From Sapria himalayana (taxonomy: Eukaryota > Streptophyta > Magnoliopsida > Malpighiales > Rafflesiaceae): a stretch of DNA of 64,000 nt. The notes beneath the pieces were generated by a model. It did not search any database. It had not been told where the DNA came from and saw only the letters and a list, made by a program, of their open reading frames with translations. The DNA lies in contig JAREIK010014417.1 in the NCBI GenBank assembly GCA_029783825.1, positions 1,208,001 to 1,272,000 of the forward strand. The letters are read 5' to 3'. The position numbers and the translations under genes were made by a program. Shown here piece by piece: positions 23,400 through 35,999 of the stretch (within the stretch, counting starts at the first letter, position 1; each line of letters opens with the position of its first letter).

Positions 23400-26300
23400 T
23401 TTTATCAAATTCTCTAGGATGAAACTGATCCTTTTGAGGATCTAAAGACATTACAATCATAGGGGTGCTCAATAAGTGAGACTTGTCTATGTTGAAGCAT
23501 TTAAGTAAACTGTCAATATATGCTGATTGATGAACTATTATTTCATTTGCTTTATACTCAATCTCTAGACAAAGACAAAGTTAGGTTTTACCCAAATCTT
23601 TAACTTCAAATTCCCTTTTCGAATTACTTAGCAGTTTTAGCTAATTTTTCTAGAGTTCCAATTAAATTTAAAATGTCAATATAAACTTCTACAATAGCAA
23701 ATCTGATCTATGATTTCTTAATTAACATGCATGGGCAGATAAGATCGTTATTGTGCCTTTCTTTAATTTGGTACTCACTTAAGAGTTGATACCACATGCG
23801 ACTGAATTACTTTAACTCGTACAAAGATCTTTACAATTTTATTGAGAATAAGTTATGGGGAATGCATGTATCGTGCATTTTGAATACCTCGAGAATTTTT
23901 ATATAAATATCTGAGGTTAATAAATCATATACATATGCCGTCACAATGTACATAAGATAATTTCCAATCTTTTAGAGAGTACCAGACTAATAAGAAAATG
24001 AAATGTAGTCATATCTATCATAGGTAAATATGTCTCATCATAATCAATCCCAAGTCTCTAGGAGAATCCTTGGGAAACGAGTTGGGGTTTATACTTGACA
24101 ATTTTATTTTTCTCATTTCATTTCTAGACAAATACCCATTTATATCCAATAAACTTTACATTATTGTGGATGTGAGTTATGGGTTTAAAAACCTTTCATT
24201 TAGCTAGAAAAGCTAATTCAGCCTTAAGTGCTTCCTCCCACTTAGACCAATCTTGCCTTTGACGATATTCAATAATAGATTGTAACTCATAATTATCATC
24301 CATGATTTTATGAGCAACTAAGAATGGAAAAATATCATCAATGATGATTTCATTCTGATCTAAGATCTCATTACAATATGTAATAGAATTCTCAATATTT
24401 CTAGAGTTGGTGATCTTTTCAAGGGTTTGTCTCTTAGGAGCATTAAGCTCTTTAAAAATAAGCACAGCACCCAACTCTTTAAGAGTAAGCACAGCACCCA
24501 ACTCTTTAAGAGTAAGCACAACACCTAAAATTGATTATTTTTCCTTTGTTTATGAGGAACAATATCTTTTGATCCTATTGGTTTACCGTGCTTCAAATGT
24601 GGGGAATTTTGATCAATTTTAGCTCATCCTTTAGGAACAGTTATGTTTGCAGGAGCATTTATAACTAGAATATAAGATTTTTTTTTATCTTAGTAGCATA
24701 ATTAAAAGCGTCAAGAAGTCTATTGGCTATAGCATGTAAATGGATTATACATTGTGTCTCATTTTCACACTCAGTGGTTCCTGGGTCTAATTGAGATAAA
24801 TTTTTCTCATTCTAAGAGAAAACCTTAATTGATTTTTGCTTTGTAGCCATTTCAATTTTAGGTATCTCAATCAATGCAAACATAGTCTCATTAAAATGAT
24901 AATCTGCAAATTTGGCAGTAAAAAATTCACCCGTATTTGGTTCCAAGAACCTAATAATCTATGGTGAATGAAACCCAACATAAATGCCCAAACGGCATTG
25001 GGGACCCATTTTCATTTTTTTTGTGGTACTATAAGCACCTATACTACATAACCAAAGGTGCGTAAATATGAAATATCAGATTCATAACTAAGAACTATTT
25101 GAAGGAGAGATTGTTAAAGACTAGCAACGAAGAACAAAATTTATTAGGGCTGCCACATACAAAACTACATGATCCCATGCTGTATCATTAAGATTCATTC
25201 TAAATAATAAAGTGTGGGTAATGGTTTGAATATGTTTGATCAAAAATTCTACCAATCCATTTGAATATGAACATATGCGACCTAATGCACAATCTCAATT
25301 CTAAGTAAAGCACAATATGTATCAAAACTCTTTGATGTAAATTTACCATCATTATCCATCCTATGCCTTTAATTGGATAGTCAATGAATTATGCCTGAAG
25401 CTTTATAATTTGTGCAAGTAAACATGCAAATGTGACATAAAATATTGATACATAAAATATTTATAATTGTGCCTGGAGCTTTATAATTGTGCCTAGAGCT
25501 TTATAAGATGGGACAATCTATAGGATGCATCCACCAGTACCATAAAATATTGAATTGGTATGCTTGGTGGTTGTATTGGTCCACAATTATCACCATGAAT
25601 TCTTTGTAGGAATAAAGAGAATTCAAGATCAATCTTTGTCACAGAAGGTTTGAAAATGAGTTTTCCTTGTGAAAAAGTTTTATAATTATAATCTTTGGAC
25701 AAGTATACCTTTGTATCCTATAAAGGGTATCTCTTTGTATTCTGGATTATTCTACACATCATTGAAACGGTAGGGTGACCAAGGCAATCATGCCATAATC
25801 CAAATTGATTAGGATTTACCAATCTCCAAGATATGGTGGAGTAGGTTTCAACATTATTAATCATGACACAATACAAACCCATAGAAGAAGCTTCTAGCTT
25901 CTCATGGATGGCCTTCAGGCTCATTTTATAAGAGGTAATGTCAATATATTCTTTATTTTCATCATAAATAATCTCAATATAGCACCTATTACTGCATATA
26001 TCTTTGAAGCTAATTAAATTCCTTTTTGATCTAATACTTAGAAATGTATTCTCAATATGCAAGATGATGCTTTTTGGCAAAATAATTGTGGTATTCTCAA
26101 AACCATCAATAATCATAATAGGACTAGATATTGTATGGACATGTATCTTACGTAATGTCATATTCGAGAAAAAATGTTTACTATAAAATATGGTATGCAT
26201 GATGCACTATCAAGCAAACAAACATCTTCATTTTTATTGGTATTTTTTATTTGCATTTATGTTGACAACTTCAGGTGTCAAGTATCATAAAATTTTCATA

Positions 26301-26760
26301 TTAGTTATAGGGTCAAATAATATTTCAAAATGATAAATATTTTTACAAGTTCATAAGTATTTAATTACATAACCATATTAAAGAACAATAAAAAGTAAAG
26401 AACAATAAATATTTGAAATCTAAGATGTTATCCACCAGTCTAATGCTTCATCAAAGTAATTAGAGGTTCTCAATGAAATCATAGACATTTAGGGATGCAT
26501 TTGCTACTTCAAGAGCAAGGAGAATCTCACTAACAGAGATATTGTTGGTTTAAATAGTGGTTATGGAAGAAAGATCAATTTCAATGGTATAAGATTCATC
26601 ACGTTTGCCTAAGATGTCTGGTATAGATCAACAAAATATATTGGCGTAATACAAGTATGTGACTAATGTCCAATCATGCCACAACGATAGCAAATACTTT
26701 TATTAGTCACCTTCTTTAGCCTCTTTTCTTTGTCATGATTCGGGCCAATGTTAGATTCCT
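23400..26760 (-). pseudogene. Ty1-copia gag-pol relic 3 (minus strand)
   Basis: Read on the minus strand, the order is normal. A zinc knuckle CYRCGMIGH-x-SHTC lies at 26651-26692, with a stop at one variable position. The protease end and pre-integrase domain (25718-26200) include SKRNLISFKD-like sequence and LWHDCLGHP, the zinc-binding integrase N-terminus. Integrase follows at 25493-25702 (GDNCGPIQPP, FMVLVDASYR). The integrase C-terminal/connection region (24850-25300) includes MGPQCRLGIYVGFHSP. RT (24519 down to about 23450) includes DWSKWEEALKAEL and AIVEVYIDILN. Stops and frameshifts are frequent. No 3' LTR was found. A likely 5' LTR lies at 27463-27863. Confidence 0.88.
24449..24529 (-). 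repeat. In-frame 27-bp repeat in copia 3 pol
   Basis: About three copies of a 27-bp unit encode LTLKELGAV, LTLKELGAV and the diverged LIFKELNAP just before the RT N-terminus. The unit length is a multiple of three, so the frame is kept. The first two copies are nearly identical, hence recent, while the rest of pol is badly decayed. Confidence 0.8.
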
Positions 26761-27462
26761 AAGGTGGTTAAATTTTCTACCATCCCTTCGAAGATTATTA
26801 TTACATGTGCTTGTAGCCCTTAAAATGGTCAATAATTTTCTCAAAGTTTGCATGTGCTCCAGGCAATACTTTTGAGCCAACAAGTCTAAGATCATGATTT
26901 TTGAACAGTAATTCACTAGTTTGCTCAATAGTGAGGAGTATATAAATTAGATTAGAGTATGTGGCAAATTGACGTTGCCAGTATTGCTATTGCAATACAA
27001 TATTTGAAGCATTAAAGATTGAGAAAGTTTTTTATAATAGAATTATGATAAATATTGAGTCTACATGCTCTCATGGAAATGATGACAAATAAAAATTAGT
27101 ATGTTTGCTTATCTTTTTCTTGTGTTAGCAATATCTTACCCTTGGAGGTGCATTTCCATGCCAAGGCACCATAATAGATAATTATTTCCACTCACTTCGA
27201 GGATGTGGAATTTGGGTTTTTCAATATTTGTCATAATTTTTGTAAAACAAATGAATCCTTAGATTAATTAATAGGATTTCCAAATATACACCACCACTTA
27301 AGAAACAGAAAGATACTATATGGTTGAAAATTTGGCTTCATGCCAAAGAAAAAAAAAAGAAAAAAATTTGATAGAAAAAGATTAAGTATAAGTTGATTAA
27401 TATAAAAAACTTACTTTGTAAAAATTATTTACTCAATTAGTAGATCTTCGTGGTGATAATAT
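26761..27462 (-). other. Copia 3 gag / leader region, too decayed to delimit
   Basis: It lies between the zinc knuckle and the LTR of copia 3, so it should hold gag. A short minus-strand open frame (26716-26928) exists, but only weak similarity to copia gag is visible. A primer-binding-like sequence TATCACCACGAAGATC lies on the minus strand at about 27445-27460, next to the LTR. Confidence 0.45.
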
Positions 27463-27863
27463 GTTATAAAATATTTCAATGCAACAATATAATAGTGAGA
27501 ATAAAGAGAGATTAGGAAGAGAAATAGATAAATACCAAAAATTATAAAAAAGTCAGAGGAAAAATTTTATTACAATCAACTCATTCCTTTCTACAATGAC
27601 CAAAACTAAGCTTCTATTTATAAAAAAAATAAGAATGTACATATCATTAATCTCAATGTATTGAATATATTTATTGAATAGGTAAATAGGCATTCACACA
27701 TAGAATGTAGGTTACGAATGTACCATAATAGGTACATTGAATATAATGAATATTCATTTATGTATTTCAAAATAATTTATGTTTTTCAAAATATTTAAAA
27801 GATACTTATTACTTTTATAAATGTAAATAATATTTATAAATATGTTGAAATAGGTTGCCCACA
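27463..27863 (-). repeat. Probable 5' LTR of copia 3
   Basis: On the minus strand it starts TGTGGGCAACC, has a TATAAATAGAAGC promoter box (27611-27623 region), and ends just before a primer-binding-like sequence. At about 400 bp it fits a copia LTR. Without the partner LTR the limits are inferred. Confidence 0.55.
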
Positions 27864-28069
27864 ATGTAATTGTTTGAGGCTCGAGCTCGAGCTCGACATA
27901 CTAACTTTTAGGTTATTTGGCATGAATTTTGTGATGTGTTTTTATTGATTTGTGTTTTAATTGAATAGATTTTACTAAATTGTGGGTTTGATAAAATTGA
28001 ATGAATAATAGTAAAGTTATATGTATTTTTTTTTTGAAATTAAAGAATTTGATGGAACAATAATATGAA

Positions 28070-29200
28070 AAATTAAAAAATAATTAAAAATCATGATATT
28101 TACCATATCATAAATTCGTTACCCTATCCACAAAATGTTATGAATTTGTGATAATAATTCTTGGTTGCAACTTTATAAAATAAGTCATGATAATCTTTAT
28201 ATATCATGAATTTATCACCGATATATCATAATCTTTTCATTGTAAAATATATCTTAATGGCTATGAAAGTTTATAGGATTCATGGTTGTAATATTTATAA
28301 AACATAATAATAACCCCAACTTTATTTTTCACGTTGTGGCGACCAAGTATTTTACTGGTACAAGAAGTAATGAAATTTTCTGGTACCATACCTTATTTAA
28401 TATATAGCCAAATATTACATAACCCCAAATTACTTTTAGTGGTGACAATCTTTTCTTGTTGTAACTTTGTGTTTTAAAAAAATACTTGTTTAAGTTGCAG
28501 CATTCTTGCCACTATGACTTTACTTTCTAGAGAAAATCTTACTGACATGACTTTATATTTTAAAGAGTATTTATCTAAATCATAACATTCCTGCTACCAT
28601 GACTTCATGATCTAAAGAGGGAAAATCTTAGTCATGATATTTCTAGCATCATGACTTTATATTCCAGATGAACATTACTTCAATCATGAGATTATTTTGA
28701 CATAGTGTTTTTTGTATTTTTAGACAAAATTCAAAGAGATGATAAAATCATGACCTGAACCCATTGTTTATATTTTCAGCTTAATGCTTTACATGAAATT
28801 CCAAAGTATGAAAAAAAATACTTAGAATTTTTCACAAAAAAAAAAAGAGTGAGAATTGAATTTTTAGCACAAGAGTCCACAAAACCCTAGGCAGTGTAAC
28901 TTACAACCCCAATTATAGGAAAATCCTATATGAACGCAAGCAAGAATTTGTTGGAATTAGGTTATGAGACTGAGATCCTCACTAGAAATATAATTTGAAA
29001 TCTTGAATTCCATGATATGTTTGCCTAAAAATAATTAATGAATAACCTATGAATTTAAAAAAAGTGGTTTCAATGATTAAATACTAAGGACACATCTACG
29101 AGGGGATCATCCTTGGTGGTATGGTAATAATCTAAGGATAATAATCACATCGTATACCAAGAGAGTACTAAGACATTTCTAGACTAATCTACCATTCATC
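28070..29200 (+). repeat. R-family repeat, copy 2
   Basis: It has the same modular order as 4440-6190: a 5' part with repeated ATCATGAC/GTCATGAT words (28080-28760), then ACAAAACCCTAGGCAGTGT near 28880, and a shorter 3' part with a GATAATAATCACATCGTAT phrase near 29140 that corresponds to GGTGATAACCACT in other copies. No coding capacity seen. Limits approximate. Confidence 0.45.
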
Positions 29201-30889
29201 CAATAATCAAGCATAACATTACATAAATACTAAAAAAATCTCATTATACGCAAAGAAGTATGTCAGCCCAAGAGTCTAAATATTTTTCTAAAGTCAAAGT
29301 CTATCTATTCAACATGAGTAATAGTTAGTTTACTATTAGCTAGCTAAACTACATAAATAATTCATGTGGGATCGATAAATACTTGTATTTGTGTTTATTA
29401 CTTGTATAACCCATATGCTTATAGAACTTCATTGGACAAAAAATATCACTCAATAAATTTTGAAACCATATCACAAATGATAAGTTTTAGTACTATAACA
29501 AAGCTAAAATAATAATATAAAAAAATTAAAAGATGATGTAACATATAATTTATTTTGATATCTTTTTCTTTAACAATATGTTTTGTTTCTCTATTTTAAT
29601 TATATATACTGATACTAATATGTTGAGAGATTAGATATGTGGCATTGAAATAATAACATAGGTACCATTGCCCAGTCTATTGGCCAAAACATTTTTGGAG
29701 CATGACCAATGTCAGATCTGAAATAAGATCCAACTTATTTTTATTTTATGTAGAACCCTAATTATTCTATATATATATGTTGTATCTACAATCAAAAATG
29801 TGTGCTCTTTTCTTATTATCTCTCTCTCTTGATTATGTACTGAAAAATTTTGGGTTAATAAATCTGTAAGTACTATGTGCTTTTCTGGCAGACGTAGCTA
29901 GTCATTTTGAATGGTTAGTGAATCGCATTAAAATTGGTTTTTGGTTTGATTGTGTTATGTCCTTCTTGTCCTTGTGATGTGTTATGTTTTGCATAATTTA
30001 TCGATATTACATTCAGCATAATCACTATATATTATATACATAGATACAAAATTCTATTAGATGATTATATATAATATTATTTAGCTTTTTTGCTTAGCTT
30101 CAATAGTTTTGCAAAAGATAGAATCAAATATCTCTTCATTATCTAGTGTTAGGTGTATATTGGCCTAGAGATAATAAAATTATAATAGATATTTGAGAAT
30201 ATGTATAACATCCATATCAAAGTTTATTTTCAAGAAAAATAAAAAAATAAATTTTATTTTTAGAAGTCAAGTATGAATGTTTGCATAGTGCATCACCATT
30301 TGTAGAAACAAAAAATGTTCTTTCCTATTATTCAACAAGGAACTTCATTGGCTAGTATATTCAAGATATAAATATTTTTAAATAAAAGTTCACTCATTAG
30401 AATGAATAGATTAATTGATAAAAATAACTTGGGGTGTATATCTGGCATCTTGGGGATCAAACTCATGTCCCTAAGATTAGGCGACTTGCCTTTTTGTCAA
30501 TTGAATTACTATATTGTTGTTAAGATATAAATATTTGAATATGATCACTCATCTTTATGTGCAACATTTCATAAAAATATCAAACAAAGAATATTATGAA
30601 TTGTTTTTCATATTGATGATGCTTGGGAATTCAAATTTTTTTTTTCATAATTACCAAGTATTTTTTAGAGATTTTAAATTAGTAATTTATGAGCGCTAAA
30701 AGAATTATATTTAAGTATATTTTATGCATAATGTATATAAAATAAAAAGAAATATTGAGAATTTGATATTTATATTTGCTAGATATGTGCATATTACTTG
30801 TATCATCATAATTATTATATCTCTAGAAGAAAATCACGATGAAACATGTGTGAATCATACAAACATTTTGTGTAGAATTTTGTTTGGTA
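29201..30889. other. No gene recognised; AT-rich spacer
   Basis: A TATATATATGTTG box followed by CTCTCTCTCTTGATTATG near 29770-29840 resembles an LTR promoter/leader, but no partner LTR or coding relic is nearby. The only frame of note (30514-30699) has no recognisable domain. Confidence 0.4.
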
Positions 30890-32241
30890 TATAAGTGTCA
30901 AATGGGGCGGGGTGGCTTGGGTATGGCCCAGGGCCCGACCTAGCACAACACGGTCCAGAAGTAAAACTGTGCCTCGTGCCAAGCTAGGCCACCCTATGGC
31001 TAGGGCTGTAACCGAGCCGAGCTACTCGCAAGCTGCTTGGCGTTTGGCTCGTTAGAAGCTCGCTCGAACTCGTTTATTAAGTTAAATGAGCCGAGCCCGA
31101 ACATCATTTTGAGGCTCGTAAGTTAAATGAGCCGAGCCCGAGCACCCACAAACTCGGTTCGTCAGCTCGTAAACAGACTCGTGAATAGGCTCGTGAGCAA
31201 GCTTGTCAACCAGGCTTGTGAACAAGCTCGTGAACCAAGCTCGTGAACAAGCTCGTGAACCAAGCTCGTGAACCAAGCTCGTGAACAAGCTTGTGAACAA
31301 AGCTCGTGAACATGGAGAATGCTTGATGCACAACAATTTTTTCCTACTAATGAACATGATGAATATTTTAACTCTTAAACTTCAATCAAGTTAATTGAAC
31401 TTTTATTATCTTATCTTTTTAATTTAGTTGTATGTTGGCTATTATAGATGAACATTTTCTTTAATTCCCAAAGATCATTTTGAGGCTCGTAAGTTAAACG
31501 AGCCAAGCCCGAGCACCCTTAAACTCAGCTCGTCAGCTCATAAATAGACTCGTGAACAGGCTCATGAATAGGCTTGTGAGCAAGCTCGTTAACCAGGCTC
31601 GTGAACCAAGCTCGTGAATAGGCTCGTAAGTTAAACGAGCCGAGTCCGAGCACCCTTAAACTTGGCTCGTCAGCTCGTAAATAGGCTCGTGAACAAGCTC
31701 GAGCCTACTTCTTTAAAACCGAGCCGAGCCGAGCCTACCTAATACTCGGCTTGACTCGACTCGGTTACACCCCTACTTATGGCATGGTTTGTGTCGTGCT
31801 ATGCTGACAAGAGCCGTGCCTCGTGCCGAGCCAGGACGTGTGCCTGGCCCGACGGCATGGCAAACCGGCCCTAGCGGTTGAATTTTTTTTGGTGGTAAAT
31901 ATTTTTAGAAACAATCAGCCATATGACCGACTATAATTGACCGTCCCATAAGCTGGCCACCATCAACCATCACGGCCATGCACTCGGGGTCATGTCACCG
32001 TCCACCTTCGAGTAACATAAATATGCACAACCTGTGCATCTTCACCATTCGGCATGGTCGGACACAATCATGTACTTGGTCGTGCCCACCTTGCTGTGCT
32101 AGGCCAATAGACCGTGCCACCGAGTTGTGCCTGGCATGGAACATACATTTAACTATGACATGCACGACATTGCATAGTGGCACGACCGTACCTTAAAAAA
32201 ATAGATCATGCCGATACAATACAACTCAACTGACATCTCTA
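30890..32241. mobile_element. Non-autonomous hAT derivative with perfect target duplication
   Basis: The termini are TATAAGTGTCAAA (left) and TGACATCTCTA (right). The flanks carry a perfect 8-bp duplication GTTTGGTA (30882-30889 and 32242-32249). Interior ends have CATGGC/GGCACG words of the 54.6-kb family. A second hAT-like element (31001-31775) is inserted inside; without it and its duplication the host element is about 570 bp. No transposase. Confidence 0.9.
31001..31775. mobile_element. Second-family hAT-like element nested in the first, 775 bp
   Basis: The termini are TAGGGCTGTAACCGAGCCGA (left) and ACTCGGTTACACCCCTA (right). The flanks CCTATGGC and CTTATGGC match at 7 of 8 positions. 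The interior carries many repeats of a GCTCGTGAACMA word (31180-31320, 31540-31700), which makes a minisatellite-like subterminal array. Its terminus differs from the host element, so this is a distinct hAT-like family that landed in an existing hAT copy. Confidence 0.85.
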
Positions 32242-32249
32242 GTTTGGTA

Positions 32250-33309
32250 TCATATAATTTTTGAAAGTCTAAATTTTATCATCATTTTTATAAAATTGAA
32301 ATAAAAAAATTTCTTAATTTCAGAGTATTTTATGGTATTTGATATCTCACAAATGAGATCATACATATTTTCTTGATTGTCATGATACCATTATGATAAA
32401 AAATTATGGTGAGAATTTTAATAATAAAAATAGAAATATACAATGTTTCCAATAATTTGTTGTGTATAATCTTTTGATGTTTATACTTTAATTACTGCTT
32501 TTCAAAAGATGACTAAAAAATAAAGAAAATTTTGATTTGGTATACCAAAATCAATAATATATATTTTAATTATTCAAAATTTTGTTTTTAATAAATTATG
32601 CACAAAACTAAAATATTTAAGTTTTTATGCACTATCTATTGTAATGAAACTTATAACCTTAATATGATTGAAAAAACACCATCTCATTTATAAAGATAAT
32701 AAAAAATTATTATTTTTTTTACAAACCATGATTTGTATCATGTTTTAAACATAAATATATTTTATATAAATATGCATATGTACATCATATTCAATAACAT
32801 ATATTTATGTTTAAACAATATATATATATATATATATATATGTAGATATACATCATATATAAAATGCACATGATGTTTGTTCTTCAAGTTTGGCTAGATG
32901 AGCTCATCTCGACGTTAGCCCTAGTAGTTTCGACACACTTTTATGTGTACCAATTGATGTGTCATAGTCAAATTTCCCTAGCATCATCCTATGTCCCTTA
33001 TGTTCTTGGCTCATTTCAACCTCATGATGAGTCAAGTTTTAGACGACTTAAAATGGTCCATCCTAAAATTTTCAAGTATACATGAAAGGTAAAACTATGG
33101 TTGATAAAGTTAGAATGTTGATCGATCAGTGGTTAATAATATTTTTGTTTGGCATAATATAAATTTTTAAATTTTAAAAAAATCCTAAAAAGATTAATTT
33201 TTCTCTTTTTGAAAATATTAGGTTTTAATAAAATAAAATCCAATTCACAAATATATTTTATTAAAAATGGAATTAGATTCAGATTTTGAATTTTAAATCA
33301 CAATCCACT
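32250..33309. other. No gene recognised
   Basis: AT-rich, with (TA)n at 32820-32842. An open frame at 32864-33085 (73 residues) sits in a slightly GC-richer patch, with no motif I can name. It may be repeat-derived. Confidence 0.4.
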
Positions 33310-34298
33310 TAACACAAATTCAAAATTAATAAAATTCAATCCACAATTACAATTTTCAAAAAATTAAATACGCACTTAAAATGCACAAAATTCAATTTAT
33401 ACAAAGTCAATAACGTGTACCATAGACATATTCACATGTATTGACATATGTAAAACATAAAATGCCCAAAAATTATTTTTTTAACTAGTATAATTTTCTA
33501 GAATATAAAAGTTTAGAAATCGTAAATCTAGAACAATAACAAAAACCTAGTATTTTAGGAGACAATGTTGTTCTATGTTATCCTCTAGGTTAAATATTTA
33601 ATTCATCAGCTTCTTAACAATAAATTGATAACCTTTAATATATCTAATTACTAGTCATAAGAGAAAAATCTATCTGATAATTCTTTCTTTTTTAGAATCC
33701 TTTGCAGCACATAAATAATAGTGGAGACTCCTAAGAAAAATTATATGAGAAAGAGAGTAGGATGAGGGTTCTATAAAACTTTTTTGGAAATTGTTTTAGC
33801 TTCTATAACCTAATAAAAATAAAACATTTTAGATTATGTAAGTTTTTTTTTGGAACAAAATCCTTCGTTTCGCTCCTATAACAAATGCCCAAAAGTACTA
33901 TTTACAAATATTCTATAAATCACATGACTTGACTCTACATTTTAGCCCAACTCTATGTTGTTTTTTTTTTTTTCACTTCATTTCGGAAGGTGATGGGGGC
34001 ACTTCCCCCCATCTTAGCACTTAACACACTTGAAAGAAAGTATTTTTTTTTTCATATTTGACTTTTATTTTTTTTTTTATTTTTTTTGAATCCATTATAT
34101 GAGAAATGATCTCACATTCTTGATCCATCAAGCTTCTTACCTACAAAAAAAATTAAAGAACCAAAAACAATTAATAACTAAAAAATACAATATGCATCAT
34201 TAAAATAACAATGATATATTTCTATTTTAAAATTAAACCCTCAAACAAAAACACAAACCAAATAAATCTTAGTTTATCCAACACGAGTAGACCCAACA
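33310..34298 (-). repeat. Probable 3' LTR of copia relic 4 (minus strand)
   Basis: On the minus strand the start TGTTGGGTCTACTCGTGTTG (34298 leftwards) follows directly after the copia 4 pol C-terminus. This start closely resembles TGTTAGGTCTACCTAG of copia 1 and TGTTGGGTCTTCATGG at 46126. Part of it (33310-33610) is repeated at 39840-40125 in the same orientation. The left limit is uncertain. Confidence 0.55.
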
Positions 34299-34329
34299 AA
34301 TCTCTCATTCCACCATAAGTGAGAGACAC

Positions 34330-35960
34330 ATACCAAAATATAACTTATAGAAATTAAATTTAGTTGATGACAAAGATTTGATTAGTATATGAGTGATATT
34401 TTTGTTTGTTTATACTTTTTCAAGTATAATTAACTTTTCATCCAACATATTTCATATACAATGATAGTATACATTAATATGCATTGATCTACTATAAAAG
34501 GTTAATTTTTAGAAAGATATATAATACTCTGATTTTCATAGTATATTGTATATGTATCTTATCGCTCATCAAGGTCTAGAAGAAACTTTTTTATCCATTA
34601 AGATTTTTTATAAGTTCAGTAGCTGTAATGAACTCAACTACAATAATGGATAATACTATGCTCTTATATACCTTGGATTATTAGGTTATTTCTCCTCCTA
34701 TAAACTTATTACATAACTCAAAGTGTATCTATGTGAATCCAGATCACCTGTCATATCAGAATCAATATATGTGAAGTATGAGTTCTAACCTATCTAGGCA
34801 CAATAATAATTGAGAAGTTTCTCATAAATACCTCATGATATATTTTACTACAACCTAGAGATATATACTAGAGTTTGAAAGAAAATGAATGATAACACTA
34901 ATAATGTATAGTATATCTGATCTAGTGCATATCATTGCATACATAAGATTGTCAACTGCTAAGGTATATTGAATATGACTCATATTTTTTTTTTACTTTA
35001 CAATCTTGAGATAGTGCTTGGTATGCTACTTTAATATTTAGTTAAACAGGTTGATATTGGCTTAGCCTCTTTCATAAAAAAATCTCTCAAAAACTTTACC
35101 AATATAATGTTCTTGGGATGACTAGATATGCCTACTATATACCTAAATGGGCTTAAATCTTTAATAGAACATATTTTTTACATCTCTCCTTTAAACTTGT
35201 CAATCTATTCTTTATTGTGACTGATGATTAGTATGTCATCAATGTATAATAAAAGTATAAATTAGTCATCAACCAATTAAGGATTATTAAATATATAGTG
35301 GTCATAAAAGTATGCTAAAAGTCATGAAACTCCATGATTGAATAATATTTCTTATATCATTGCTTAGGAGCTTCCTTAAGCATATACAAGCTCTTTTCTA
35401 GTTTGCATATGAAACTATATTTTGCTTCTATTATGAATCCATCAAGTTGATCCATATAGAGAGCCTAATGAAAATCACCATATACAAGTATTATGATCAC
35501 ACAAAGTTGATCAAATTTTGAATCTAAGCTAGTAATGATACTCAAAACTACTTGAATGGATGAAAACTTCACTAAGAATTAAAATATTTCATCAAAATTG
35601 ATTACTTTCTTTTGAGTAAGCCTCTTAACTACTAATCGAGTATTGTATCTCTATTGGAAACCATTGTCTCTAAGTTTTAGTCTAAATAGTTATTTATTTT
35701 TCAGAGTGCACTTCCCTTTAGGTAAGAGTACCATATCATAATTTTGGTTGATATGAAAAGACTTCATATCTTCCTTCATAGCAGAAGTCATTCCTCTTTA
35801 TTCTCAAGAGTAATGACCACTTGAAAATATGAGTAATACATAATTGCATAATCTAGATGATAATTGGCGATCTTCTTATCTTTTCTTAGACTAAGATAAT
35901 TGGCTACTTGGTAATTTATAGATTATTAAATAGTTTTGACATTCATTATTGACTAAAAAT
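34330..35960 (-). pseudogene. Ty1-copia pol relic 4 (RT and RNase H, minus strand)
   Basis: The minus-strand translation gives RT order RLVVKRLTQKKVINFDEIF (about 35640), VVLSIITSLDSKFDQL, ALYMDQLDGFI, KSLYMLKEAPKQ-YKKYY (35395-35345) and a decayed YIDD-type box. RNase H follows: LAVDNLMYAMICTRSDILYI (about 34960-34900), ATELIKNLNG, and a C-terminal HINVYYHCI segment near 34475. Many stops. The Asp-Asp catalytic box is not intact. Gag, protease and integrase were not found to the right, where R-family repeats begin at 36.0 kb. Confidence 0.85.
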
Positions 35961-35999
35961 CTATTTAATTGATCATAGTAACCTTTGTAAGTCATAACT

